64,000 bases of DNA from Victivallales bacterium (GTDB lineage: Bacteria > Verrucomicrobiota > Lentisphaeria > Oligosphaerales > Oligosphaeraceae). The stretch is taken from positions 1 to 64,000 of the forward strand of contig JAFPYX010000010.1 in NCBI GenBank assembly GCA_017417585.1. Reading direction: 5' to 3'. Position 1 is the stretch's first letter. Every line of letters begins with the position of its first letter. A model generated the notes under the pieces. That model was not told the DNA's origin and made no database searches. It worked only from the letters and a program-made list of their open reading frames with translations. Shown in pieces: positions 28,701 through 38,031 of this stretch. The translations under genes and the position numbers were made by a program.

Positions 28701-29909
28701 TTATCCGCGGTGGATGGAGGTGTGTCCAAAACGTTGGCGCAGTTCATCCACGGCGCGGTCGATGGCGTTGTCCCGCCGTCGGGTCTCCTCTTGGAGGTCC
28801 TGCTGGCGGTTCTCGTCTTCAAAGAGCGATGGCTGGTGCATTGGCGGCGTCTCCTGGCAGACGGGAATGAGTGCGCTGGCACCAAAGCCAACCAGCCGGA
28901 TGGGGCGCGGATGGGAAACCAGACCGGTGTCTTGGAGAAGACGCAGGGCGTAGTCGCGAAGGATGCGGTCGGAGTTGGCGGCAGGCTTCACCGGCATCTG
29001 GCGGGTGATGGTCCGAAAGTCTTGAAAGCGCAGTTTCAGGACTGCACATGTTGCCAGGTGTTCATGACGACGCAGGCGTGCGGCAACCAGCTCGCATTGC
29101 TCAAGGAGTTTTGCTCGGACAGTCGCGTAGTCCAGGCAGTCCTCCTTGAAGGTATATTCTTGCGACATGGACTTTTCCGGCGGAGCTTCAGACTGGACAG
29201 CACGGCAATCGATGCCGAAGGAGAGGTCGTGAAGCCGTGGACCATAACTTCCAAGAATCCGCGTTAGGAAATCCGTGGATGCCTGCTGGACGTCCCCGAT
29301 GGTGCGAAGATTGAATTTGGCGAGGATCTCGTTGGTTTTGGTTCCGACTCCCCAAATGCGGCCGACTGGCAGAGGCGCCAGAAAGGAAGCGATTTCCGCA
29401 GGGCTTTCAGGAACCACGGTGAGGCCATCGGGTTTGTGAAGGTCGCTCGCCAGCTTGGCCAAGAACATGTTTGGCGCAATGCCGACGGAGGCGGTCAGAT
29501 GCAACTCGTTGCGGATGCGCCCGCGGATTTCCTCGGCGGTCTCAACGGCTTTCCCCTCGCGTCCCAATACGCCGGAGAGATCGAGAAACGCCTCGTCCAC
29601 TGACACTTGCTCCAGTTTTGGGGAAATGGATTGAAGGATGGCCATTACCTGCTGGGAGACCTCGCTGTAATGGTGATGGTTGCCAGAGACAAAAATACCA
29701 TGGGGACATCGCCTGTAGGCTTCGCGGGATGGCATTGCGGAGTGGACACCATAAACCCGGGCCTCGTATGAGGCAGTGGAGACCACGCCACGTTCGTGCG
29801 GCGGGGCGCCCACGATTACAGGCTTTCCACGCCACTCCGGATGGTCGCGCTGCTCGATCGCCGCGAAAAATGCATCCATGTCAATATGGAGGATGTTCAG
29901 GGAAATCAT
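28701..29909 (-). CDS. dinB: DNA polymerase IV, Y-family translesion polymerase
   Basis: The 402-residue protein has the palm residues HIDMDAFFAAIEQRD at the start and SVDEAFLDLSG near 104, the finger pattern YEARVYGVHSAMP, a helix-hairpin-helix (PVGRIWGVGTKTNEILA), and the little-finger domain. Near the C-terminus QPSLFE is a beta-clamp-binding motif. It copies damaged templates and is often SOS-controlled; no LexA box was identified in the AT-rich 80-base leader. The gene is chromosomal, just right of the element's target tRNA. Confidence 0.95.
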   Translation of the reverse strand: MISLNILHIDMDAFFAAIEQRDHPEWRGKPVIVGAPPHERGVVSTASYEARVYGVHSAMPSREAYRRCPHGIFVSGNHHHYSEVSQQVMAILQSISPKLEQVSVDEAFLDLSGVLGREGKAVETAEEIRGRIRNELHLTASVGIAPNMFLAKLASDLHKPDGLTVVPESPAEIASFLAPLPVGRIWGVGTKTNEILAKFNLRTIGDVQQASTDFLTRILGSYGPRLHDLSFGIDCRAVQSEAPPEKSMSQEYTFKEDCLDYATVRAKLLEQCELVAARLRRHEHLATCAVLKLRFQDFRTITRQMPVKPAANSDRILRDYALRLLQDTGLVSHPRPIRLVGFGASALIPVCQETPPMHQPSLFEDENRQQDLQEETRRRDNAIDRAVDELRQRFGHTSIHRG

Positions 29910-29989
29910 GGGTTCGACACGAAACTTGGCATGGCTTAAAGATATTAATATTATATCGTTTGTTATAAGTATATTATTGTATTTATAGA

Positions 29990-30265
29990 TTATTTGAATT
30001 CATAGGTCTTGGAAAGCAGTCTTGACAGTTCGGCGGCGCATTCGGAGGCCTGTGGGCCATCGACTTCCAAGAGAATCCGCGAACCGTTGATCATGGCCAG
30101 GGCAAGCAAGTCAAGCGGGGACTTGGGGGCGACGCGCTGTCCGTCATCGGGACGGCTAAGCCAGACTTGGGTATTTGGATAACGTCGCCTTGCCTCCAGA
30201 ATCAACGTCGCCGGGCGCAGATGGATGCCGCGGGGATTTTGGATGGTGACAGCTTGTTGAAGCAT
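29990..30265 (-). CDS. HPr-family phosphocarrier protein
   Basis: The 91-residue protein has the active site GIHLRPA with His15, and a KSPLDLLALAMINGS helix in which Ser49 sits where the regulatory serine of HPr is found. The region between them is more basic and less HPr-like than usual (RRRYPNTQVWLSRPDDGQ). No EI or EIIA gene is near. It may act in sugar uptake or, more likely in this group, in regulation. Confidence 0.88.
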   Translation of the reverse strand: MLQQAVTIQNPRGIHLRPATLILEARRRYPNTQVWLSRPDDGQRVAPKSPLDLLALAMINGSRILLEVDGPQASECAAELSRLLSKTYEFK

Positions 30266-30299
30266 CTTTTCCGGTCAAGCAATGCCAATTGACTGCGGA

Positions 30300-31949
30300 C
30301 TATTGCGGGAAACTTTCCTTGATCCACTGGGTGAGGGTGGCCTGCGGGTTGGCAACCTGTGTTTCGTCCATTTCAAAAGGCTCCTGCGGATTATCCCGGT
30401 GGACAAGTTTCAGCCCGTATTCGAAGTCTTTGAATTGTTCTTCGCAGTAGCCGCGGACTGTCTTGCCTGCGGCGAACGCCTGTTTGACCAGTGTGCTGGT
30501 GGCCTTCGGGGTGAATTGGAGGGAAAATCCGGACTGCTGGCGGAAGCGTTCGGCGAAAGCCGTGACCTCCGCGTGAGCGAGCTGGTTGGCGGAGTCCGCA
30601 TATTCGTCAAGGAGCTTCTGGAGTGCCTGGGCGGGTTCGCGGATCATCTCAGCTGTGAGGTGGAGCGCCTTGATGCCCGTGCCCGGCAACTCGAACTTGT
30701 AGTCGCGGAAGGTCCGTTCCAGAACGGTGAGCAGTCCTCGGGCGCCTGTTTTTTCGCGTTCGGCCGCCTCGGCGATATAGGCCAGCGCGGCGGGTTCGGC
30801 GGTCAAGTCAATGTCATATCCGGCCATCGTTTCGACATATTGCTCCCAGATGCCGTTTTCAGCGGTGGTCAGGATCTTCTCCAACTCCGCCACTCCCAGA
30901 TGGTCGAGCACGACACGCACGGGGAAGCGTCCGACAAATTCGGGTTCGAAGCCATAGTTGACGATGTCGCCGGTCTGGACATGCCGGAGCAGCTCGTCGT
31001 CTGGCAGTTGGGTTAGGCGGGGAGTATCCGAGGCGGAGTCCGCCGAAGTCGCCCCGAAGCCAATGAGCGAAGATCCGACGCGGCGTTTGATGATGGCGTC
31101 CAGCTTGTCAAACGCGCCCGAGACGATGAAGAGGATGAACTTGGTGTTGATGGAGGTGGGCTGGGAGGCACCGCGCTGCATGGACATCATGGCCTGCATC
31201 TGGCCCATCATGTCATTCTGGGCGATGAGCCGCACATCGGACTCCTCCAGCAACTTGAGCAGATTCACCTGCACGCCTCGGCCGGAGACGTCTTTCTGGC
31301 CTTCGCCGGCCCGCGAGGCGATCTTGTCGATTTCATCGATATAGACGATGCCGAACTGCGCCAGCTCGGCATCGCCGTCGGCGGCCTTGACCAGGTCACG
31401 GATGATGTCCTCGACATCATACCCGACATAGCCTGTCTCCGAGAATTTGGTGGCATCGGCCTTGACAAATGGCACGCCGATGAGTCGCGCGATGCAACGC
31501 ATCAAGTAGGTCTTTCCGACGCCTGTCGGACCGATCATCAGGACATTGGACTTGGCGTAGTCTCGCCGGAAGACCTGTTCGTCTTCCAAGGCACGCCGCA
31601 CGTGGTTGTAGTGGTCGCAGACGGCGGTGGCCAGCACTTTCTTGGCATCCGTCTGGCTGATGACATAGCGGTCGAGGTAGTCGCGGATTTCGCGTGGCTT
31701 GAAGGAGAACTGCTGGATAAGCTCCAGGGGGCTTGGCTTTTTCCCCTTGCGTTCTTCTTCAGCTCGCTGTTCGGCGGCGGTCCGGTGGATATTGGCGAAC
31801 GGCATTTCGCCGAGGTTTCCAATCATCTCCCGGAGATGCTGGAGGAACTCCGTGGTGCTGCCCGGAAAGTCGTTCTGCGGCGTGGAGTCTTGCTTCTGGG
31901 AGTTTCCACCTGTGGCATCGTCGTTTTGGGGATCTTTGGGCGTTAACAT
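30300..31949 (-). CDS. ClpX-like AAA+ ATPase without the zinc-binding domain
   Basis: The 549-residue protein has a ClpX/HslU-type AAA+ core: Walker A GPTGVGKT at 140-147, Walker B IVYIDEIDKIA near 201, SGRGVQVNLLKLLEE, an IGF tripeptide (SSLIGFGAT) matching the ClpP-binding loop, and the sensor-2 GARGL. The N-terminal CxxC zinc domain of ClpX is missing, replaced by about 80 residues that begin with a disordered, glutamine-rich stretch. About 110 extra residues follow the usual C-terminus. It probably still docks on ClpP but with different substrate recognition. It follows the tolB gene in the same direction. Confidence 0.88.
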   Translation of the reverse strand: MLTPKDPQNDDATGGNSQKQDSTPQNDFPGSTTEFLQHLREMIGNLGEMPFANIHRTAAEQRAEEERKGKKPSPLELIQQFSFKPREIRDYLDRYVISQTDAKKVLATAVCDHYNHVRRALEDEQVFRRDYAKSNVLMIGPTGVGKTYLMRCIARLIGVPFVKADATKFSETGYVGYDVEDIIRDLVKAADGDAELAQFGIVYIDEIDKIASRAGEGQKDVSGRGVQVNLLKLLEESDVRLIAQNDMMGQMQAMMSMQRGASQPTSINTKFILFIVSGAFDKLDAIIKRRVGSSLIGFGATSADSASDTPRLTQLPDDELLRHVQTGDIVNYGFEPEFVGRFPVRVVLDHLGVAELEKILTTAENGIWEQYVETMAGYDIDLTAEPAALAYIAEAAEREKTGARGLLTVLERTFRDYKFELPGTGIKALHLTAEMIREPAQALQKLLDEYADSANQLAHAEVTAFAERFRQQSGFSLQFTPKATSTLVKQAFAAGKTVRGYCEEQFKDFEYGLKLVHRDNPQEPFEMDETQVANPQATLTQWIKESFPQ

Positions 31950-32028
31950 AAAACGAGTGGAGTTTGGTTACCCGCCGGCATTTCGCCCAGTAGGCAGGTT
32001 GCCGACACAGACCTATGATTACGCGCCA

Positions 32029-33234
32029 TCAGTATGCGGGGGCCCAGGCGGGAAGGGAGACGCGGGCGTCTTTGGTAAGCTGCTGGAAGGTATGGTACCA
32101 GCTGTCGATGATGTAGAGGTCCTGGTTTTTCCCGCTCTGGCGGGTGCAGACGATGTGGCGTCCATCCGGTGCCCAACTTGGCGCTTCCCAGTTGCCAGCC
32201 GCCTCGGTGATGATGACGGGTGTGGTATCCGTCTTCTTCATGTCCAGAGTGGCAATCACATATTGGCCGCTGGAGGTGCGCATGGAGAAGCAGAGCTGAT
32301 TGGATACCGGCGACCAGTCGGGGGAGACGCATTCGCGGGCACCTTGGGTGGCGATGCGCCGGGGGCTTCCGCCTGCGACAGGGATGACGTAGAGTTGTGC
32401 ACGGCCGCTTTGGTCGGAGACGTAGCAGAGTTCCATGCCATCCGGGCTGAAGACCGGTGAGGATTCGACACTGCGGTCCTGGGTGAGGCGCGTGCGTTCG
32501 CCTTTCGCCAAGTCCACAATGTAGAGGTCGACCTGTTTGCCAAGCGACATGGAAAGGGCAAGGAGGCGGCCATTCCGCGAGAGTGTTGCCGAGGAGTTCA
32601 GGCCTCGTGCACTGGAGACCACGCGCTGGCGGTCATTGGCGATATCCACTAGAACGATGTTCAAGGAAGTGCCGCTGTTATGAGTGTAGACCAGTGCGCG
32701 GGAGTGCCCCCAGGAGGGCTCCGTGGAAATCCGGTTGTTGTGGGTGAGGCGCTGGTGGTTGGTGCCATTGATATTGCAGAGGAAAATCTCCTTTGTCGTG
32801 GAAGAGGAGCTGGAGCATACGTAGGCGATTGGGCGGGTGCACAGGGCAGGCACCTTGAAGAGCTGTTTCAAAAGCGCGTCAACAAGCTGGAATACCGCGT
32901 CCTGTTCCGTCTCGCCAGTGCCACTGATGGTGAAGGGGGCTTTCCCGCTAACAACGACATTTGCGACCAGATTTTGAGGTGAGCCACTAACCTTGAGTTG
33001 GATTTGGGCACGTGCGGCCTGATCGGTGCCTACTACCCGGAACCAGTCCGTACGTTGAAGCGTGCGCTCAAGAATCTGCCTGGTGGAGGCGTCGCCTGAA
33101 AAGCTCACGATGCCCAGCGAGGGATTTCCACGGGTGTCTCGCTTGGTGACCTCGCCCGAGAGGGCATTCTGAGCCTGAAGCGCCCCAGACGAGATGGCAA
33201 GGAATAAGCAGGTGGTTATGAGTAAAATACGCAT
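32029..33234 (-). CDS. tolB: TolB-like periplasmic beta-propeller protein
   Basis: The 401-residue protein starts with a signal peptide (MRILLITTCLFLAISSGALQAQ). A TolB N-terminal alpha/beta domain (LERTLQRTDWFRVVG) follows, then a six-bladed WD40-like propeller with repeated 'SPDG' strands (VFSPDGMELCYVSD, DWSPVSNQLCFS, SWAPDGRHIVC). TolB is part of the Tol-Pal envelope system; no tolA, tolQR or pal genes are nearby. The genomic partners frr and pyrH are housekeeping genes. Confidence 0.88.
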   Translation of the reverse strand: MRILLITTCLFLAISSGALQAQNALSGEVTKRDTRGNPSLGIVSFSGDASTRQILERTLQRTDWFRVVGTDQAARAQIQLKVSGSPQNLVANVVVSGKAPFTISGTGETEQDAVFQLVDALLKQLFKVPALCTRPIAYVCSSSSSTTKEIFLCNINGTNHQRLTHNNRISTEPSWGHSRALVYTHNSGTSLNIVLVDIANDRQRVVSSARGLNSSATLSRNGRLLALSMSLGKQVDLYIVDLAKGERTRLTQDRSVESSPVFSPDGMELCYVSDQSGRAQLYVIPVAGGSPRRIATQGARECVSPDWSPVSNQLCFSMRTSSGQYVIATLDMKKTDTTPVIITEAAGNWEAPSWAPDGRHIVCTRQSGKNQDLYIIDSWYHTFQQLTKDARVSLPAWAPAY

Positions 33235-33326
33235 GGACTTAGGGGCTGTTGTGAAGCTTGTGGAAGTTGCCGGAAACGGCAGGGAGGCGTGTGCATTCCC
33301 TGCCCATTTGGGGGAATCTGAAAGGA

Positions 33327-33890
33327 TTAGACTTCCATCAGTTCCTTCTGCTTGGCGTCGGAGAGCTTGTCCACTTCGCCTACCATCTTGTCGGTGAGCT
33401 TCTGGATTTCTTCCGTTCTTGCCTTTTGCTCGTCTTCGGTGATTTCGGAATTCTTCTTGGCGGTCTTGATGGCCTCGTTGGCGTCGCGGCGGGCATTGCG
33501 GACTTCGACGCGCGCCTCTTCAGCCATCTTCTTGATCTGCTTGGTCATTTCGGTGCGGCGTTCCTCGGAGAGTTCGGGGATGGGGAGGCGGATGACCTTG
33601 CCGTCATTGATGGGGTTGATGCCCAGGTTGCTGGCCAGAATGGCCTTCTGGATGTTGTTGAGCTGGCTGACGTCCCAGGGCTGGATCTTGAGAGAACGGG
33701 GATCCGGGGCAGAGATGGCGGCCATGTCCTTGAGGCGGGTCTGGGCACCATAGTACTCGACCATGATTCCATCGACCAGTGCCGGCGATGCCTTGCCGGT
33801 ACGGACGGCGTCGAAGCGCTTTTTGAGCGCGTCGATGGTGTTGGTCATTGCGGCTTCTGCATCAAAGAGGATTTCTTCAGCGGTAGGCAT
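33327..33890 (-). CDS. frr: Ribosome recycling factor
   Basis: The 187-residue protein matches the family's length and blocks: ALKKRFDAVRTGKASPALVDGIMVEYYG at the start, MAAISAPDPRSLKIQPWD, LGINPINDGKVIRLPIPELSEERR, and the long helix ending KLTDKMVGEVDKL. It splits post-termination ribosomes together with EF-G. The pyrH-frr order is conserved in many bacteria. Confidence 0.97.
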   Translation of the reverse strand: MPTAEEILFDAEAAMTNTIDALKKRFDAVRTGKASPALVDGIMVEYYGAQTRLKDMAAISAPDPRSLKIQPWDVSQLNNIQKAILASNLGINPINDGKVIRLPIPELSEERRTEMTKQIKKMAEEARVEVRNARRDANEAIKTAKKNSEITEDEQKARTEEIQKLTDKMVGEVDKLSDAKQKELMEV

Positions 33891-33939
33891 TTTTAAGTTC
33901 CTTGCTTTGGGTTTATTATGTTGACTGTTGAGTTTTTTG

Positions 33940-34656
33940 CTATTCGTGGCCCACGAGAGTGCCGTGGGTGAAGTCGCCGGCGAGTATTTCGGTCATTACG
34001 CCGGGTTGCCCGGCCTTGAAGACGACCATCGGCAGATGGTTGTCCGAACAGAGCGCAAAAGCGCTGGCGTCCATTACCTTGAGGTGTTCGGCGAGCGCCC
34101 GTTCGTAGGTGAGCTTCTCGTAGCGGGTCGCTTCCGGATGGGTCATGGGGTCGGCGGTGTAGATTCCATCGACCTTTGTGGCCTTGAAGACCGCGTCGGC
34201 GTGGATTTCCAGGGCTCGGAGTGCGGCAGTGGTGTCGGTGGTGAAGTATGGGTGTCCGGTGCCGGCGGCGAAGAGTAGGACTTTTCCGTCATTCAACGCA
34301 TCGTTTGCCAGGCGGTAGTCAAAGGGATCCAGAATGCCGGTGATGGGAAGGGCGGACTGGATGGCGGCGGGAATTCCAGCGGCTTCAAGGGTGTCGCGCA
34401 TGGCCAGCGCGTTCATGCAGGTGCCAAGCATGCCGATGTAGTCGGCACCGCAACGGTCCATGCCCTTACGGCTTCCCGCCAGACCGCGGAAGAGGTTTCC
34501 AGCCCCGATGATGACCGCGACCTGTGCGCCGGCGGCACGGGCCTCGCGGATAATCTGGCTGGCGTTGGCGACAGCCTCAGGGGCAATCCCACCATTGGGA
34601 CCTCCCAGTGCCTCGCCAGAGATCTTCAAAAGGATTCGTTTGAAAAAAGGAGACAT
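33940..34656 (-). CDS. pyrH: UMP kinase
   Basis: The 238-residue protein has KRILLKISGEALGG at the start, the GAGNLFRG loop, DYIGMLGTCMNALAM, the transition GTGHPYFTTDTTAALRA and a closing VDGIYTADP. These are the UMP kinase signatures of the amino-acid kinase fold. It phosphorylates UMP to UDP. The ATG at 34656 is preferred to an in-frame TTG two codons earlier. It lies 49 bases before frr and after the GspE gene. Confidence 0.96.
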   Translation of the reverse strand: MSPFFKRILLKISGEALGGPNGGIAPEAVANASQIIREARAAGAQVAVIIGAGNLFRGLAGSRKGMDRCGADYIGMLGTCMNALAMRDTLEAAGIPAAIQSALPITGILDPFDYRLANDALNDGKVLLFAAGTGHPYFTTDTTAALRALEIHADAVFKATKVDGIYTADPMTHPEATRYEKLTYERALAEHLKVMDASAFALCSDNHLPMVVFKAGQPGVMTEILAGDFTHGTLVGHE

Positions 34657-34685
34657 CTTCAATTATTAGTGGCTTCAAGAAGCAA

Positions 34686-36425
34686 TCAGGTGGTTGGTTT
34701 CGGTGGTAGGGTGACGCGGTTTATTTCCGATGGCGAGGTGATGCCGTCGGCGACTTTGAGCCAGCCATCCTCGCGGAAAGTGAGCAACCCTTCTTCCTGG
34801 GCGGCCTGCCGAATTTCGGAGACTGGCGCACGGTTGGTGATGAGATCTTCGATGGGTTCTGTAATCTGGAAGAATTCGTATATGGCGATTCGTCCGTGGT
34901 AGCCGGTATGTCCACATGACGGGCACCCACCTGGTCGCGCATTGCGAACAGTCAGGCCGGAGACGGGGCGTCCCTGCCGCAGGAGGACTTTCTCCAGCTC
35001 CTGTCGATCACTAGGCAACAAATCCCCTGCTGCGAGTTTTTCTGCGCAGCATGGGCAGAGCCTACGCACGAGCCGTTGGGCAATGACACAGCCCAGGCTG
35101 CTGGCAATCAGATCGGGTTCCACTCCGATATGAAGCAGACGGTTCACGGCGCCGACCGAGTCATTGGTGTGAAGAGTGGAGAAGACTAGATGCCCGGTCA
35201 GCGAGGCCTGGATGGCGATTTCCGCAGTCTCGCGGTCACGGATTTCACCAATCAGGATGATGTCCGGGTCATGACGAAGAATGGAGCGCAATGCGGCGGC
35301 GAAGGTTAGGCCGATTTCGGCATGGGTCTGGATTTGCGTCAGTCCCGGCATCTCGTATTCGACAGGATCTTCGACGGTGATGATCTTGAGGTCGGGGCGC
35401 TGGTCACGCAGATGCGCCAGAACACTATACAATGTAGTGGTTTTCCCGGAACCAGTGGGGCCGGTGACAAGAATCAATCCATTCGGGCGTTCGGCAAGGC
35501 GATGGAGCTGAACGAGCTGGGCAGGGGTTAGACCGAGTTCGCCGGTCTGGAGATAGACTTTTGCGTTGTCCAGCAGACGGAGGCAGAGCGTTTCGCCGAA
35601 TCTGGTGGGCAGGACAGATGCACGGATATTGCAGGGCATGCCGTGCCGCAGGAGGCGGATGCGTCCGTCATGTGGGAGGCGCCGTTCCGTGATGTCAAGC
35701 TGGGCCATCACCTTGATGCGCGAGATGATGGCATCGGTGAGGTCGGCAAGACCAGGCGGCGTCGGGATTTCGCGGAGCATTCCGTCGATGCGGAAACGAA
35801 TTCGAAGCCTGTCGCGGTAAGGTTCAATATGGATGTCCGTGGCATCGCTGGCAAATGCCTGGTCGAGAATGTCATTGACAAGGGAAATGATGGATGCCTC
35901 GTCCTTGGCTTCTTCCGTGATGTCCACTGTTGGCGCATCCGCAAGCCTTGCCTGGCGCCCGCCCTTGCGTTGTTGACGCAGCTGAGAGACATTCTCCGCC
36001 GATATGCCACCGTAGGTCTGGCGATGCCATTCTTCGTATTGGGATGGCAGGCATAAGGCGATCTGCAGGCGCAAGCCAGACAACAAATGGATTTGATCAA
36101 GGATGCTTTGAGGTGGAACGTGAGTGAAGGCAAGCAGAAGTGTCCCCTTTGACAGCGAAATCGGCACGCATTGGAAGCGGCTGGCCAGCCGGGGCGGCAA
36201 TTTTGCAATCGCCTCGGCGGAGACTTCCTGACGGGAAAGGTCTAATAATGCCAGGTCATGGAAGGCCGCCAACTCCCTGTAAAGCTGCTCTTCCGGGAGC
36301 AACTGCAGTTCCAGCAACGCCTGCTCAGGGACTTGACCGGTACGCTGAATGCGGTTGCGTGCCGCTTGGGCCTGGGAGGGTTGAAGAACAGCCTTTTCGT
36401 GGAGATAGTCGAGGAAGTCAGGCAT
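34686..36425 (-). CDS. GspE/PilB-type secretion or pilus assembly ATPase
   Basis: The 579-residue protein has an N-terminal GspE-II domain, an N2 domain (DATDIHIEPYRDRLRIRFRIDG, the Asp box), Walker A GPTGSGKTTTLY, Walker B DIILIGEIRD and the His box STLHTND. Two CxxC pairs (CPCC, CPSC) typical of GspE/PilB bind zinc in the CTE. It powers polymerisation of type II pseudopili or type IV pili. It is downstream of the membrane-assembly genes (36528-42051), probably in one operon. Confidence 0.92.
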   Translation of the reverse strand: MPDFLDYLHEKAVLQPSQAQAARNRIQRTGQVPEQALLELQLLPEEQLYRELAAFHDLALLDLSRQEVSAEAIAKLPPRLASRFQCVPISLSKGTLLLAFTHVPPQSILDQIHLLSGLRLQIALCLPSQYEEWHRQTYGGISAENVSQLRQQRKGGRQARLADAPTVDITEEAKDEASIISLVNDILDQAFASDATDIHIEPYRDRLRIRFRIDGMLREIPTPPGLADLTDAIISRIKVMAQLDITERRLPHDGRIRLLRHGMPCNIRASVLPTRFGETLCLRLLDNAKVYLQTGELGLTPAQLVQLHRLAERPNGLILVTGPTGSGKTTTLYSVLAHLRDQRPDLKIITVEDPVEYEMPGLTQIQTHAEIGLTFAAALRSILRHDPDIILIGEIRDRETAEIAIQASLTGHLVFSTLHTNDSVGAVNRLLHIGVEPDLIASSLGCVIAQRLVRRLCPCCAEKLAAGDLLPSDRQELEKVLLRQGRPVSGLTVRNARPGGCPSCGHTGYHGRIAIYEFFQITEPIEDLITNRAPVSEIRQAAQEEGLLTFREDGWLKVADGITSPSEINRVTLPPKPTT

Positions 36426-36527
36426 TCAGGGGGATAAGGAAGAAAAGGGATGATTCTCTAAGCGGGGGGGTATGACGCCATGGAAAGACGGCTGACCAGG
36501 TTTCCCGCCAATAGACCATCGTGCATG

Positions 36528-37151
36528 TCATTCTGCGGATGTCTCTTCGGCACGGGGGAGCGTAAGGGTGATGCTTTCCCTCAGGGGAAGGCGAAGCAAG
36601 CTCTTTCCATCCACCTCAGCCGATGAAGGAGAAGTGATCAGGACGGCGTCTTCGGTGATTTCTTGAATCTTTAGACCAGGAACGATTTCCTCTCCTTGTG
36701 AGAGGTTGACAGTCAGTTCACCGCTAAGGGAATCCACGCATTTTAAATATGCGATAGTTTTTCCCATCAGGCTATGATAGATGCCGGTGTAGGTGATTTC
36801 ACAAGTATGAGGCGGCGGAGGCGGCGGGGCGGGAGGTTCTTCGACTGGCGAAGAGGCAACTTGTGCCGTTTGCGGCCCAGGCGGAGGGGGCAGAACAAAA
36901 GAAACCAAGAAGGGGTTCCGGATCTTTGTGTTGATGTCCGGATGCATGAAGGGGGGCTGCTGGTCCTCATGGAGTTCTTCCCAGGGAATCAGCGATGGCG
37001 GTTTGGGGCTGGCCTTGAATGGAAGAACGATTTCCTGTTGCGGATGAAACATCAGTTGCCATCCGATGATGCCTCCAAGCAATGCCAGCAGCAACAGAAG
37101 AAAAAGGGCTAGTTCCCAATGTGTACTGAAATGAGAAGAAGACCTAGTCAT
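36528..37151 (-). CDS. PilP/GspC-like inner-membrane protein
   Basis: The 207-residue protein has one N-terminal membrane segment (ELALFLLLLLALLGGIIGWQLMF), a proline-rich linker (PPPPGP, PPAPPPPPPH), then a small beta domain (TYTGIYHSLMGKTIAYLKCVD...GEEIVPGLKIQEITEDAVLI). The domain has the PilP/GspC homology-region pattern that contacts the secretin. Its ATG overlaps the previous stop (ATGACTAG). Family assignment rests on layout and neighbours. Confidence 0.7.
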   Translation of the reverse strand: MTRSSSHFSTHWELALFLLLLLALLGGIIGWQLMFHPQQEIVLPFKASPKPPSLIPWEELHEDQQPPFMHPDINTKIRNPFLVSFVLPPPPGPQTAQVASSPVEEPPAPPPPPPHTCEITYTGIYHSLMGKTIAYLKCVDSLSGELTVNLSQGEEIVPGLKIQEITEDAVLITSPSSAEVDGKSLLRLPLRESITLTLPRAEETSAE

Positions 37152-38025
37152 TGATAGGCATGTCGAACTCAGAACTACGAGGTTGCAGGAAAGACGAACA
37201 GACCATGTTGAAGATGGCAGTGTCTACGGTGTTGACCTTCCCAGGCAGAGGCGGGTCGGGAGGGAGGGTCTGGATTTCCAGTTGCTTTAACGGGAGAAAG
37301 CAGATAGAAGTGGAAAGGGATTGGGCGAAAAGCAGAAAATCTTCCAGTCTCCCTTTGAGCTTGACCCGAACTGGAAATTCCAGGAGGTATGGCGTGGCGG
37401 TATCCGTATCCTCGACAGTGTAGGCGATAGGGGGGAGGGCGTTGATGGCGGCGATGCCGTCTTCGCTGAGTATGGCAAGATGGTGTTCACGGGCAATGTG
37501 GCAGATTTGCTGCGCCGTCCAAAGCTTGAGTGTCATCTGCCAGACCGGGTCCGCGGTGTCCTCTCCCAAACCAAGATTCGTGGGATCCAAGGTGACTTTC
37601 TGTTCCTCCAGCTCCTGGGCGAAATGGTCGTAGGCATCCTTGTAGTCAATGCGTGAAACAGCATTGATGAAATGCTGGGGTGAGTCAAACTGACTCAGGA
37701 TACGTTCCTCGAAGGTGCTGGTTGCCTGATGGAGTATGTCATCAGTGAGGAGGACCAGCCCTATTTCCGCCGTTTCGGGGTCTCCGTCAAGTTTTTTCCG
37801 AACCTCTGCGTATTGTTGACGAAGCAGTTCCACATCCTGCGGCCAAGGCGTGCCGGCCAGTCGTTCCTCTTTTTCCTGAATGGCGTGCTGGTATTTCTGG
37901 TATTGATGCCATTTGGGCATCACGTACAGGTATAGAACGAGCAATGCCGCTGCAAACATCAGCAGCAAGACATAGAAGAGCAGCCGATTCGGGCGTGGCC
38001 AGTCTTGGAAAGTCGGTGAGAACAT
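37144..38025 (-). CDS. PilO/GspM-like inner-membrane protein
   Basis: The 293-residue protein has a single membrane segment near 15-36 (LLFYVLLLMFAAALLVLYLYVMP), a coiled coil (QKYQHAIQEKEERLAGTPWPQDVELLRQQYAEVRKKL), and a periplasmic alpha/beta domain ending in the PVRVKLKGRLEDFLLFAQSL element typical of PilO. It overlaps the next gene by eight bases and follows the PilM-N fusion by six bases. Confidence 0.75.
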   Translation of the reverse strand: MFSPTFQDWPRPNRLLFYVLLLMFAAALLVLYLYVMPKWHQYQKYQHAIQEKEERLAGTPWPQDVELLRQQYAEVRKKLDGDPETAEIGLVLLTDDILHQATSTFEERILSQFDSPQHFINAVSRIDYKDAYDHFAQELEEQKVTLDPTNLGLGEDTADPVWQMTLKLWTAQQICHIAREHHLAILSEDGIAAINALPPIAYTVEDTDTATPYLLEFPVRVKLKGRLEDFLLFAQSLSTSICFLPLKQLEIQTLPPDPPLPGKVNTVDTAIFNMVCSSFLQPRSSEFDMPIND

Positions 38026-38031
38026 CTTGGT

